Source of the DNA: Bimuria novae-zelandiae CBS 107.79
Taxonomy: Eukaryota > Ascomycota > Dothideomycetes > Pleosporales > Didymosphaeriaceae
DNA length: 64,000 nucleotides
Direction: 5' to 3'
Assembly (NCBI GenBank): GCA_010015655.1
Contig: ML976680.1
Coordinates: 489,797-553,796, forward strand
Of this stretch, positions 10,818-21,499 are shown in pieces. Position 1 is the stretch's first letter, and the number at the start of each line of letters is the position of its first letter. A program made the translations under genes and the position numbers. The notes beneath the pieces were generated by a model. It did no database searches and was not told where the DNA came from. It was given only the letters and a program-made list of their open reading frames with translations.

Positions 10818-11060
10818 GCTCTATAGGATTATAGATATTGGCGTTCAATCCAGCGGGAACGTTTTCACGATTCAAGTAATGCCATCTTTTGAGCTTCTAT
10901 GCAAAAGAGGGTCTATCACCGGTATGTAGCCTAGGTCCGCAAAACGAGTGACTTGTTCAGCTAACAAGATAAAAGAGAATCCATAATGCGTCAGTAAGCT
11001 CTATGAGATTAGCGTTTAATCCCAGCGGGCCTTTTCCACTGTTCAAGTACTGCCTTCTTT
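10725..11060. repeat. Degenerate tandem duplication over a gene 3' end
   Basis: Copy A (10725-10891) contains the last 90 bases of the preceding gene plus 3' flank; copy B (10904-11060) repeats the same order of blocks, e.g. GCAAAACGAGTGACTTGTT, then AAGCTCTAT-like, AATCCAGCGGG and TTCAAGTA blocks. Copy B has diverged and its coding part no longer reads through. The duplicated unit is about 175 bp. Confidence 0.75.
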
Positions 11061-11873
11061 TCACAGTGAGTCCGCATGCCGAACAAAGGATCGTACGCAT
11101 ACTAACCAAGCAAGTTATGGAACACGTGCTCCATGTTCTTGAGACATCCCCAAGGCAGATTGATGCCAATGCTAGCAGACCAAACGAAGCAGGCAGCACC
11201 AAAAAGTTAGGGGCTGGGCTTTGCGTTCATTGCGGCTTCACGAAAAAGAAATCATTGAATATTTCCTACACTTTCTGGCCATGCATTCGCTCTTACGTGT
11301 GACTTGTGAATAATCATATAAATGTTGAATTCCCCCGTAATATCAGCGTGAGGAAGCGAGAGTATCAAGAGGATGTGGCTTTAACGAGGAGCAAGAATCA
11401 GACGAAGGTGAAGTGGGATAAGCTTACTCTCACGCCCACGAAAAGTCGTAGATAGCGCACTAACCATGTCCTCCCAGAATCAATTAAAGTACGTCAAATA
11501 GAACTAACCGAAGTACGTCAAGTCACCCCAGGCTAAACTGTGGCTTTTTTCGAGGACGTGAGAGGCTTGGGTCTGGAACGCGGTTGGGACACCTCCTAGA
11601 TAATAAGATCACCCAAATGCACACAACAATTTGAACATATCATGAAATTCTCAATCCGGAACTCCATTAGCTATCGCTACCCATGACCCATGCACAACCA
11701 ATACCCAAAGAAGATGTGAAAGCAATGCAAGCCAGCCAGCCCCCGTAAGCATGTATCATATCTGCTTTTATCTTAGGCTTTTCATTCGTTCCATAACCAT
11801 ATCCATGCACATCATCCATCCGACCTATAAAGGACAGAACGCAAACAGGGAGAGGGAGACAGGGTATCCTAAT
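11061..11873. other. Intergenic stretch between convergent genes
   Basis: 3' flanks of the 9815 gene and of the disulfide isomerase gene. Short open frames only; no repeat, RNA gene or domain is visible. Confidence 0.5.
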
Positions 11874-13563
11874 TTACAACTCGTCGTGAACCTCAGACGC
11901 CGCGGACTTGACCGACTCAGTCGCTTCCGACGCAGCCGACTTGACGCTCTCGGTCACGTCCTCGGCCTTGTCAGCAACAGTCTCAGCGGCGTCCTTGGCC
12001 TTGTCGGTTGCGGCGGCGGCCTGCTCGGGGATCTCCTCGGCGACATCCTCAGCAGCCTCCTTGACCTCCGCGATGACAGCCTTGGCCTTGTGGGTACCGT
12101 TCTCCTCGATGAAGGCAGCGAGGTCCTCAACGGTGCGGGCACCGGAGTAGTCGATGGGAGAGTCCTTCTTGCCAGCGGGGAAGAGCTTAATGGTAGGGAA
12201 ACCCTGGATCTCGTCGGGGACATCGTTGGTGGTGGCGTCGACCTTAGCGACGGTGACAAGCTTGGAGAGCTCAGGAGAAGAGAAGAGGGAACCGAGCTCC
12301 TCGTACTTGGGAGCAAGAGCCTTGCAATGACCGCACCAGGGAGCGTAGAACTCGAGGAGCACGTCCTTGTCGTTATCGATGACGAGCTTCTCGTACTCGT
12401 GGGCAACAACAACGGTGACGGGGCCGTCGTTGGACTCAGGGATGGGGTCCGACTTGATGGAAGGCGAGATCTTGTCGTTGACAAAGTCATCGACGAAAGA
12501 GCCAATGTCCTTCTCGGTGATGGCCTTGTCCTGGGGGTACGGGAACTTCTGGTTCTTGTCCGTCTTCTGGATGGCAAAGGCGGGCCACTTGCCGACCTCG
12601 AGGTTCAGGTTACCACCATGTTGACCGAAAGCCTTGGCGTCTATGGTAGCGAAGTTGATCTTGCCCTTGTACTTCTCAGCGAGGGGCTTGAGCTCCTTAG
12701 CCAGGGTGTCGCGCTCCTCCTGCTCCTCGGCGAAGATGTAGGCAAGAGGAATGCCAGCAGCCATGTAGCCACTGTAGGTCTCGGGGCCGACCTCGCCGAC
12801 GAGGGGAGTCGACGCAACCTTGACGAAGGACTCAATGGTCTCCTTGTCGAAAGCCTCGGTGAAGGTGTCCTTGCCCTCATCGAAGGACTTGTAGAGAACG
12901 AGACCGGGCTGCTTCACACCCTCAGCCTTGGCGAGCTCGGCGTCGTTGGTGGCACCGAAGAGGTAGCTGTCGCGGAGACCGTTGGCGACCGAGGTAAAGG
13001 TCTCGTTGGAAGCTTTGTCGTCGGCGGCGAAGTAGGCGACGAGGACGACCTTGTCGGCGGTCTTGAACTCGTCGATGGAGTCCTTGGTGACTTCGGACAC
13101 AGCAGGCAGGGACTGCTTGGTCATGTAGGAAACGATGGCGTCGGCCTTGCGCTGGCCGGTGTAGGGCGAGATGTTGTCCTCGCCACGGAAGACCTTGAGG
13201 GTGGGGTAGCCCTCAACGCCGTACTTCTTGCAGAGCTCCTGCTCCTCTGTGCAGTCGACCTTGGCGAGCGGGATGTTCTTCTCCTTGAGTGTCGTCGCGG
13301 CGGACTCATATTCGGGGGCAAGGGCCTTGCAATGGCCGCACCAGGGTGCGAAGACTGCGGGGGAGTTAGCATGTGATTGAGTAGTATATGCTGCGCAAAG
13401 ACACGGTATAGTGCCATCGCGAGCTGGAGGGAGACTTACATTCGATCAAGGACAGATCGTGCTCCTTAACAAAGCCCTGGAGAGTGTCCTCCTTGAGCTC
13501 GAGGACATCAGAGGCCAGACCAAGCGAGGCCAGGACGGCCGTGAGGACAATGCTGTAACGCAT
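11874..13563 (-). CDS. PDI1: Protein disulfide isomerase, ER lumenal
   Basis: Exons 13440-13563 and 11874-13354 (85-bp intron, GTAAGT...CGCAG) encode 534 residues. It oxidises and isomerises disulfides of secretory proteins in the ER. Visible: signal peptide MRYSIVLTAVLASLGLA; first thioredoxin domain with APWCGHC (Cys47 and Cys50); non-catalytic b and b' regions; second catalytic domain with YAPWCGHC (Cys382 and Cys385); C-terminal HDEL retrieval signal. Length fits fungal PDI. Unusual: between the last thioredoxin domain and HDEL lies an Ala/Glu/Lys-rich tail of about 80 residues with repeated short units (AETVADKAED, SVKSAASE twice), resembling LEA-type amphipathic repeats. A long opposite-strand frame over the gene is a codon-bias shadow. 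Confidence 0.97.
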
Positions 13564-15389
13564 GATTTTCCTTCTCTAACAGGACCGAAGTGTAAAAAAG
13601 AAAGGAAGGAGGGTCGAGTTAGTACTCTGCGGGTGGGTGGGGAGAGAGTGAGGCAGAGCGGCGACGGGGTTTTATGTTCAGTCTGTTCGTGGCGCGAAAG
13701 ACCACAGTGTCTACTTCTGCTGGGCTGAGCGCTCGGATAGTCGCCCGCGCCAAGGCCTACCATACGCGCAGTGGGCCTTCACCTAACTTGGGATTATTTT
13801 CACCTTTATCCCCGAACCGGACACGTAAAGCTCCCGCAATCACCGCTACTAAGCGCCCGCTGTCCCGTCCGCTGTTAAGATTCCCCTACTGCTGTGCACC
13901 GCGCTGCTTGGAGGTTGCCATGCGTGCTGCACGCTTTCGCCTCTCTCGGCTAGCGCGCACTGGCCCCTGCAGATCTCAGACCTCTACATGTGTCCCCAAC
14001 CAGCATTATTAATATATCCAAAGTACGGGCCACGGACTTTTTAGACCGCAGGCCAGGTGTTCTCTCGCATTAAGGTAGAACGGGCGATAAAGCCAGAGTT
14101 GATAGCAGGAAAATGCAATAAGTAACCCCAGGACAGATAATACAAGCCGAACTTTGATTGCTAACGTAGTAAAGTATAGCCAGCCTTCAGCTTTACGCGA
14201 GAGGCGGTCTTACTCCCTGATGGGCTCGCCTGTTCGCATTGCCTCGCATTTACTAATCACGTGTGGCGAAGCCTCGGGATAAGCCCGCCTCTGACAATGG
14301 TGGCCCCGTATGGGCATATCACTTACAGCATAGCGCAGGGCACGTTTCACTGTACGCACGAGAGCAACTTAGGGAACATGATTTGCATTGGAGCTATGGA
14401 CAGTAAAGACCGACGAAGCAGTCTTCGGCCAGCGTGAAGGCCACCCCATGTCCCCGACCAAGCCCTAAAAAGGTTTTTTGATATTTTACGGATATGAGTA
14501 TGGTTTTGTGATTTTCATTCAACCAGGCTGCTGACCGTAGCTGCCCCATCAAGCTGCTGCCGATATCTTGGCCAAGCCGACGACAACAAAGCGAGTGTGA
14601 GGTGCGTACAGGTGAGCGCCCAGACTGATCGGGTCCCAAAGCCACGTGGGTAAAAGAGATGATCAACGTTAATGTAAGCCAAAGAGTAGCGCTCAGTGTC
14701 GCAATCCATGGATGAGGGAGTAGGATTGCAGATAGTTTGATGGATACCAGCTTGCGCCAGCATTCGGGACGGAGAGATGATGACGACAAAGTGCTGATAA
14801 GAGCCAGCGGATATCTTCGGGAATTCCGAGACGCGACGAAACAGATCATGGTTGAAACAGAGAGCCGTACAGTTTCGACGTAGCTAGACGTATCTAGCGA
14901 GGTATCCGCATACCGGAAGGCCGAACAATGAAATGAGAGTTGTCGAATCCGCTATCGCAAGGGACTTTTGACAAGTAATCACCAGCGAGGATGCTGAAGA
15001 GAGTGGAGCAAGGTCGTGGAGCCTGGACTCTCGGCCAAAATCGCAAATGGACACCAAAAAGGTAACCCGGCAGAACAGCCGAAGGGAAAAACCCAAGATG
15101 CAGAAACTGACCCGAGGTATATAATACAATTCGACGGTCCGAAATCGCAGACTCCAGTACGCGCAAATGAATCGATCCGATGTCAGAGGAAGAAACCAGG
15201 TATCCCGCATCGATTCGTCGACGGCCGCTCATATAGTCGTAAGGAAAGGAAAGAAACGCAAAAAGTATGTGCAGTCATGACGCAAATCGGCTCCTGAGCA
15301 AAGAGAAATCGTGACATAACAAGAGAAGCTGGAGACCAACGAGAACTGCTCAGACAACCTACAACCCCCCTCATCGCCGTGCACCGTCC
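13564..15389. other. Long intergenic region upstream of PDI1
   Basis: 1.8 kb between divergently read PDI1 (start 13563) and the 3' end of the helicase gene. It holds motif copy 3 (14121-14146). Overlapping minus-strand frames at 14394-14849 and 14884-15232 have no domain, biased composition or plausible splice partners, so I see no supportable gene. Confidence 0.5.
14121..14146 (-). repeat. Dispersed motif, copy 3 of 8
   Basis: On the minus strand CTTGTATTATCTGTCCTGGG followed by GTTACT. The core agrees with the other copies, but the flank after GTTAC differs, so only about 26 bp are shared. It lies about 560 bp upstream of the PDI1 start. Confidence 0.5.
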
Positions 15390-17073
15390 TTAGGCGGGAG
15401 CGGCGGGCTGGGGACGAGCATTACGCTGCGGGTTGTGACCGTTCTGGTTGTTCTGACGGTTGGGAGGCGCTCCACGGCCACCTCCGCGCTGCCCTTGGAA
15501 TTGGTTCTGGAACTGGGCTCCGCCCCGATTGTTGCGGTACGTGTTGCGGCCGTTCTGGTTGTTCCGTGCTACGGAACCCTCCTGTTCCTGGCCTTGCGCG
15601 CTACGGGGGCCGTTCGAGATGGGGCGTGGAATCGATTCAGGAGTCTCATAGACATATAGCTTCTTCTCGATGACCTGCGGGATCGGCTGGATTTCCGTGC
15701 CCAACTCTTGTTCAATGCGGTACAAGTTGAAGCGGTCCTCCCAGTTGATCAAATTGATGGCCAGACCTAAGTGTCCGAAACGACCGGAACGACCAATGCG
15801 GTGCAGATAAGTCTCGGCGTTCTTCGGGAAATCGAAGTTGATGACAACGTTTACGGCCTGGATATCAATACCTCGCGTAAGCAAATCAGAGCAGACGAGG
15901 TTACGGGAAACACCATTACGGAAATCGTGAAAGACGCGGTTGCGGTTATGCTGAAGCATGCGCGCGTGCGAATAGAAGCAAGAGTATCCAAGCTCAGTAA
16001 TCTTCTTCGCAAGCAACTCCACACGGTTAGTGGAATTGCAGAAGATGATGGATTGGTTAATCTGCAGCTTGTTGAACAAGGTGTTCAAGCAATGGACCTT
16101 CTGCTTCTCTTCGACAAATGCGTAGTATTGGGTGATACCTCGCAGGGTAAGCTCGTCCATGAGGTTGATCTCGTACGGGGAGTTCATGTGCTTATCCTGT
16201 GGAATGTGAGCGGAAATGGTCACCAAGGCTCGGTCAGGATTCTACCTTGAAGCTCTTGACAACAATAGGAAAAGTGGCGCTGAAGAGCATGACTTGTCTG
16301 TCCTTGGGATGGAAGCTCAACAGTTGTTCTATAACTGGAGTAAACTCCGGTGACAGAAGCTTGTCAGCCTCGTCCATGACAAACGTCTGGCAATTGGACA
16401 GATCGGCTACGCCTTTGCCCGCCAGATCCAAAATCCTGCCTGGCGTGCCAACAATGATGTGAACAGGCTCAGACAAGCGAATGATATCATCCTTTAGGCC
16501 AGTACCACCAGTCGAGACCATTACATTGATGCCAAGATGCTTTCCCAGCGTCTTGCACACCTGTGAAGTTTGTAGAGCCAGCTCTCGTGTGGGAACAAGA
16601 ATAAGCGCTTGCGTCTTCGCACTCTTCGGGTTAACGCGTTCGAGGGTGGGTATCACGAATGCCGCAGTCTTTCCGGTGCCGTTCTTCGCTCGCGCAAGGA
16701 TATCTCGGCCGGTGAGGGCGACGGGAATGGTCTCTTCTTGGATGGGCGAGGGCTTCTCGAACCCTGCTTCAAATATACCCATCATTAACTCGCGCTTGAT
16801 AAAGAAGTCTTCAAACTCCAAGCCTTTTGTTGCCGTAACATCCTAGCAAAGCGCGTGAGTGAGACTGCCAACCCTTTGTGTAACCAGCGCCGCGCATACC
16901 TCTGTCTGTACTCGTGTGTCCTTGGAGGGTATCTTGAGTCCGTCTTTCCAGTTGGCGCCTGCTGGAGGCGATTGTTCGCTGGGGCTGGTTGTTAGTGTCT
17001 GCGACGCGCCTAGCGAGGCATTGACTGACCTAAGCGACGTAGCCGCGAGTTGGTTGGTGATTTGGTCAGCCAT
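15390..17073 (-). CDS. DHH1: DEAD-box RNA helicase, Dhh1/DDX6 type
   Basis: Three exons (16900-17073, 16246-16842, 15390-16196; introns of 57 and 49 bp) give 525 residues. Dhh1/DDX6 proteins promote decapping and translational repression in P-bodies. Visible in order: short Ser-rich N-terminus; Q-motif region ([10 protein letters not shown]); Walker A AKNGTGKT at 110-117; PTREL; DEAD at 215-218; [11 protein letters not shown] at 389-396. The sequence [20 protein letters not shown] and [18 protein letters not shown] are diagnostic of the Dhh1 group. The tail from about 450 is Asn/Gln/Gly/Arg-rich with RGG-like elements, typical of fungal Dhh1 low-complexity ends. The reading frame breaks near 16230 only because of the second intron. 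Confidence 0.97.
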
Positions 17074-17937
17074 TGGGAGAGGAGCCGCCAGCTGCGGGAT
17101 TGTTCGACACGCAGTCGATATTGTGAGGGAGGCGGGCAGCTATACGCGATCGGCTATGCGACGGCAGCGAGAGTTGTTTGTGCCGGTGCGACAGGCTATG
17201 TGGGGTACCCAGGCCGGAACCGGTTCGTGTCTGCGCGGTGGGAGGCTGGCAGCAACGCCGAAGCTATGAGTAAGGGAGGTGAAGGTATGCGGAGGTCGGA
17301 GAGCGCCCGAGAAATGGCGGCGACTCTTTGTACTGGGCCTGGTGGCGGGGCTCCAATCGCGTGGTGATCACGGCGGACGTCACGCAGTCGAGGCGGGCGT
17401 CGGTGAGGGTTCTTGTAGGAATGTGGGCTGGGAAGCAGTGCGCGGAAGCTTGTGGCCTGGGGAAGATTAGGTCAGGGTCAGGGAGCAAGTTTCAGGTGGC
17501 CGCAAGACGTAGTGTGGGAGGAGAGGAAGCTGCACGGCGGGTATGTCGTGGTGGAGACCAGAGGAAGGCTCGATAGACAAAAGGACCCAACGACGATCCG
17601 TGCGACGATTGATTTGATTGGTTGACCGAGACGTGTGTCTACGGCTGCGAAGCTCTCTCACCTACTGCGTCAATCGCGTGCCATACCGAATTGTATCTTA
17701 GTCACATCTGACCTTGGTAGGCCGCGAGTAAGGCTACGCGCTGTATGTAGTGTCATCTATCAAAAAGAGGCCGTTTGAGCTGACCGACTTCCTTCAGACG
17801 ACGTAGGACGAATTCCAAAGGTACGTGTTCACGTGGAACCAGTGGACAGGGTTTCCGGTAACCCATTTTTGCCGCACATACGGCGCGTATACGCCCATTT
17901 AAGTGTTCCTGCCATCCTGCGAGTGCGAGTCTCCATC
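17074..17937. other. Divergent promoter region, DHH1 and rhomboid gene
   Basis: 864 bp separate the start codons of two divergently transcribed genes. The stretch is G+C-rich near DHH1. Several short frames overlap but none has coding character. No specific operator is identified. Confidence 0.5.
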
Positions 17938-18977
17938 ATGTCTTTATTCCAGCTTCTCGCCAGGACGCTTCGCCCTACCTCGTCCAGTGCCACGTCCACT
18001 TTCCGCGCCATCAGGTCTACTCACTCACCGAGGCTGGACCCCAATTTCTTCGGCAGCAGTCAACGTGTTGGTATGTAGAAATAATTTCTCATTCATTACA
18101 AGCCATCCAGTAACATTGGGGTGAGGGTGGAGTGCCCCAACATCATTCTTACTACTCATTATTCGCAACGAGATACTAGATAACTACAAGTCACAAAAGC
18201 TGTATAATATTTGCGTCTTCGAACCCCAATTGCTTTTCAAAGATACTCACGTTTCTACACCCTATAGGGTATCGTAATGATCAACGTTTACTGACATACA
18301 CTCCGCCAGGCCTAGGCCGCCGCATGTACCGCACCTACCACGACTTCAACAAAACCAACAACATGCGTCTCATCTACGGCATCTGCGGCCTCAATATCGG
18401 CATCTTCCTCTATGGTAACTACACAGAAGTGCAAGCGCGTCAAGGCCACCCGGGCCCCTTCATCAGCTACATCCAAAATATGACGCTCTCCCTCAACGGC
18501 TTTATCCGAGAGCACCGCTACTGGACCGCCGTCACCAGCCTCTTCGCACACTCCAACTTCCTTCACATCGCGGGTAACGTGATTTCCTTTTACTACATGG
18601 GCTCCCTGCTCGCTAGGACACCCGGCATTAGCCCTCTGGCGCTGGCGGGCATTTTGCTGGGCTCTGGGCTGTCGGGCAGTCTAGGCTGGATGTTCTTGAA
18701 TCTGCAGCGGGGTGGTAGTGAGCACCGACGGGCGCTGGGCTTCTCGGGTGCTGTCATGGGTGTGGGCACCATCGCCGCGTTTTTGTATCCAAAGACGAGG
18801 GTCGCGATTTATGGCATTATCCCCATGCCATTGTGGCTGCTAATGGCCGGGTACGCTTTCTACGACGGCTACTACGTCAATGACCAAAACAGTCGGATTG
18901 CGCACGCGGGTCATTTGGGCGGCGGAGCGTTTGGGGTTGCGTACTACTTGTTGAGGCTGAGGGGCTTGAGGTTTTAA
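17938..18977 (+). CDS. Rhomboid-family intramembrane serine protease, probably mitochondrial
   Basis: Exons 17938-18070 and 18310-18977 (239-bp intron, GTATGT...GCCAG, split Gly codon) give 266 residues. Rhomboids cleave transmembrane substrates within the bilayer. Visible: Arg/Ser-rich, acid-free N-terminus (MSLFQLLARTLRPTSSSATS) like a mitochondrial presequence; about six hydrophobic segments; HSNFLHIAGN (His125, His130, Asn134); catalytic Ser190 in GFSGAVMG; catalytic His246 in HAGHLGG. The catalytic dyad is intact. An in-frame ATG exists at 17833 but would bury the presequence-like start, so 17938 is preferred. Relation to Pcp1/PARL is possible; this protein is shorter than Pcp1 and may be a distinct fungal rhomboid. 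Confidence 0.88.
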
Positions 18978-19507
18978 AATGGATGGGGCCATGAGTTAGG
19001 GATCAAAAACGGAGAGAAGAACTTTTGTGTAGATTGGTCGATGGTACACCGTTGCTGTGCATTTTCCAGGAAGGGCACAGTGGCCATGAAAGGGTATTGT
19101 AAGATTATACACACTGGATATAAACCACATCGCTGACGTACCGAACCACGTAACAAGCGATGCAGAAACCAACCTCATTGGCTATCCTCCGTTACTCAAA
19201 CACTCACAAAAAGAAAACCACACCGCCGCCGACCACACTCCGAACCATGCTAACTTACTAGATGACGGTGGTCGTTACCGGAGCAAAAACCATCGCTTTT
19301 CGCGAGCTTCGAGAACATTAGAGAGCAAAAGAAGGAAAAGAAGAACTCTTACCCACCATTTCGAAAGTCGTAAGTCGCCACACGCACCGTGCTGTCGTCA
19401 TTACCGCGGCGGTCCCGGAACCAAGCTCGGTCCGCAATAACCAACGAGGTCGTAACCGCTCAGCCCATTTCGCATCCACCTCCTTCACCACAATTCTTCA
19501 CCGCCTC
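18978..19507. other. Intergenic stretch between convergent genes
   Basis: 3' flanks of the rhomboid gene and the zinc-finger gene; no recognisable feature. Confidence 0.5.
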
Positions 19508-20061
19508 CTAGTACAAGCCATGCTCCTTGAGATACTTGCGCAGGTGAAGCTGATACTCGTTCCACTGGAAGCTCTCCCAGCCGCAACACTTACACACCCA
19601 CTTCTCCGGCTCATCGCCATGCTTCGCCTTCCTATGCGCCTTCCACTGCGCGAGCGTGTCGATAACGTACCTCCTCTCCCCCTTGCGCACGCACATGCCG
19701 CAGAAGATCTGGCAGTCCGGGTGCTTGTCCTTCAAGTGCTGGTCGAACTCGGTGATGTGGTTGTAGCGGGCGCTGTACGTGTTGGTGCACTGCGGGAAGG
19801 GACAATGGAACTTGGTGGCGTTGGGCGGCAACGGGGTAATCGCTGGCTTATAATGCTTAATTGGTGGTTGGATGTGAATGGGGTTTGGGGGAAGTGCGGG
19901 TGAGGGTGGTTAGTAAGATACATACTTAGCCATGAGGAGGGTTGCCGGGGGATGAGGAACGCGTCGCCTATGCGGGAATTGAGGCTGTTACGCACTATTG
20001 CGATGGCGGGATGCGCCTCAAGCGCCCAATAGGTGCGTAGAGGAGCGTTCGCAGAGGCCAT
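19508..20061 (-). CDS. Small Cys/His zinc-finger protein of unknown function
   Basis: Exons 19926-20061 and 19508-19842 (83-bp intron, GTATGT...CCAG) encode 156 residues. Three zinc-binding units are visible: CPFPQC...HITEFDQHLKDKH, FCGMC...WKAHRKAKH, and CKCC...YQLHLRKYLKEH, all variants of C2H2 spacing. The N-terminal exon has no domain. A second, broken copy of the same family lies 0.5 kb upstream (20575-20857 plus 24862-24935) in the same orientation, so this is one of a tandem pair. Family name not recognised; nucleic-acid or protein binding is an inference from the fingers. Confidence 0.75.
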
Positions 20062-20574
20062 TCTGGTGTCGCGTGTTGTTGTTTTGATGTAGTTGCGGAA
20101 GGTAGATGTGACGCAGAGGAATATGAACTCGAGATCTTGCGTAGTGGTTGTGATTCGGTTGTAGGCGAAGTGTTGCAGAGCGGTCTGAATTTAAGGTAGA
20201 GGTAAACATGCTGCCTCAAGGCTGCCGTCGACGCAGTGAAGGTAAAAGCACAATCGTTAAGGTAATCTTCAGTTCGCGTTGAGCTTCGTATCGTCTTCGT
20301 CACGCAAACACTCCTAATTTCCGCAAGATCATGGAAGCCTAGAGGAGCACCTTCCCAAGATGACCATTCCTGCCCAATTTGTAGCACTGGTGAAATGAAG
20401 GAACAATAACTGGAAGGACCTGACTTGCGAGAGCTGGACATCACAATAGCATACATTTAGGGAGCCGAACTCAGTCCTCGGACTTTGAATTGGTACTGTG
20501 GACTCGAATGTTCGGAAAAATTGGGTTGAAGAGCCGAAAGCGGTTCCTCACATGCAGTCACCCTCAGCCCTTCT
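20062..20574. other. Intergenic stretch between tandem zinc-finger copies
   Basis: A minus-strand frame covers part of it (20061-20456) but lacks domain or splice support. Nothing else seen. Confidence 0.45.
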
Positions 20575-21499
20575 TCAGGGAGCTGTGTTTGCTCCTTGTA
20601 TTACGGTTGGATGATGCTTTTTCATGTGTATGGTAACTCTGTACCACGTGGCATTCCATTCTGCCCAACTGCAACGAGGACAAGCCCATATCTTCTCGTC
20701 TTTGTGAACACTCTCCATATGAGCTTTCCAGGCTGATAGGCTTGGTCCCATCTATGGATCTGTGGAGTCAATGCGCACGCAGATACCGCACATAATGAGA
20801 TGGTTCAAATGATCATATCGCACGTGGCGGTCGAAACCCGTTTTGGTGAGGAAAGTACAAAGGGTAATCTCAATAAAGCCGGCCGTCATGTGACTTGCCA
20901 AGACGCTAGCGCGTCACTAGCGGAACAGAGTCTCCGAGCCTCCGAGCCTCCAAGAGCTCTGTAGAGCGTCAACACCTACACTTCAACCTCACGTTTCTCA
21001 CTCAATATGGCTTCAAATCCTGCCCAAAAAAAAAAAAAAAAAAACTCTCGATTGCTGTCAGAAGCCCAGCTAGCTGCTATCGTCGTTCTCAGAACATAAT
21101 ACAACCTCACTTTCCCAGAAATCGCCACTGATTTGGGTATAACTGACCACGCATGTGGTAAGGCATTTCGACGCGTCAAAGATGCTGCAAAGGTCGACTC
21201 ACTGCAGGAATTGCTAGCTGCAACACCTACAGTCAAGCAGTCTCCTCCTGGCAGACCTGTAAAGGTACGCGATGGCTCTACGCTGAGCGCAAGACCACGG
21301 CATGACATTATCGTATATGGCACCTACCGGGTGCATGACGCTGTCAGAGACCTCTGCGCAGAAGCTGGCATTACACTTAGTAAGAATATAGTCTATAACA
21401 TTGCTAGGGAGCACCGCGACGAGCAGCACCTATACGCAATAACTCGCGGAGTACGACCTAAAAAACTAGCGCTTAGTAGTAACGACAAGGACTAACGAC

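Noticed and set aside
11751..13376. 541-codon plus-strand ORF antisense to PDI1
   Set aside because: It is an artefact of the codon bias of PDI1 on the other strand: Leu/Val/Gly/Asp-only composition, no domain, and PDI1 itself is unambiguous.
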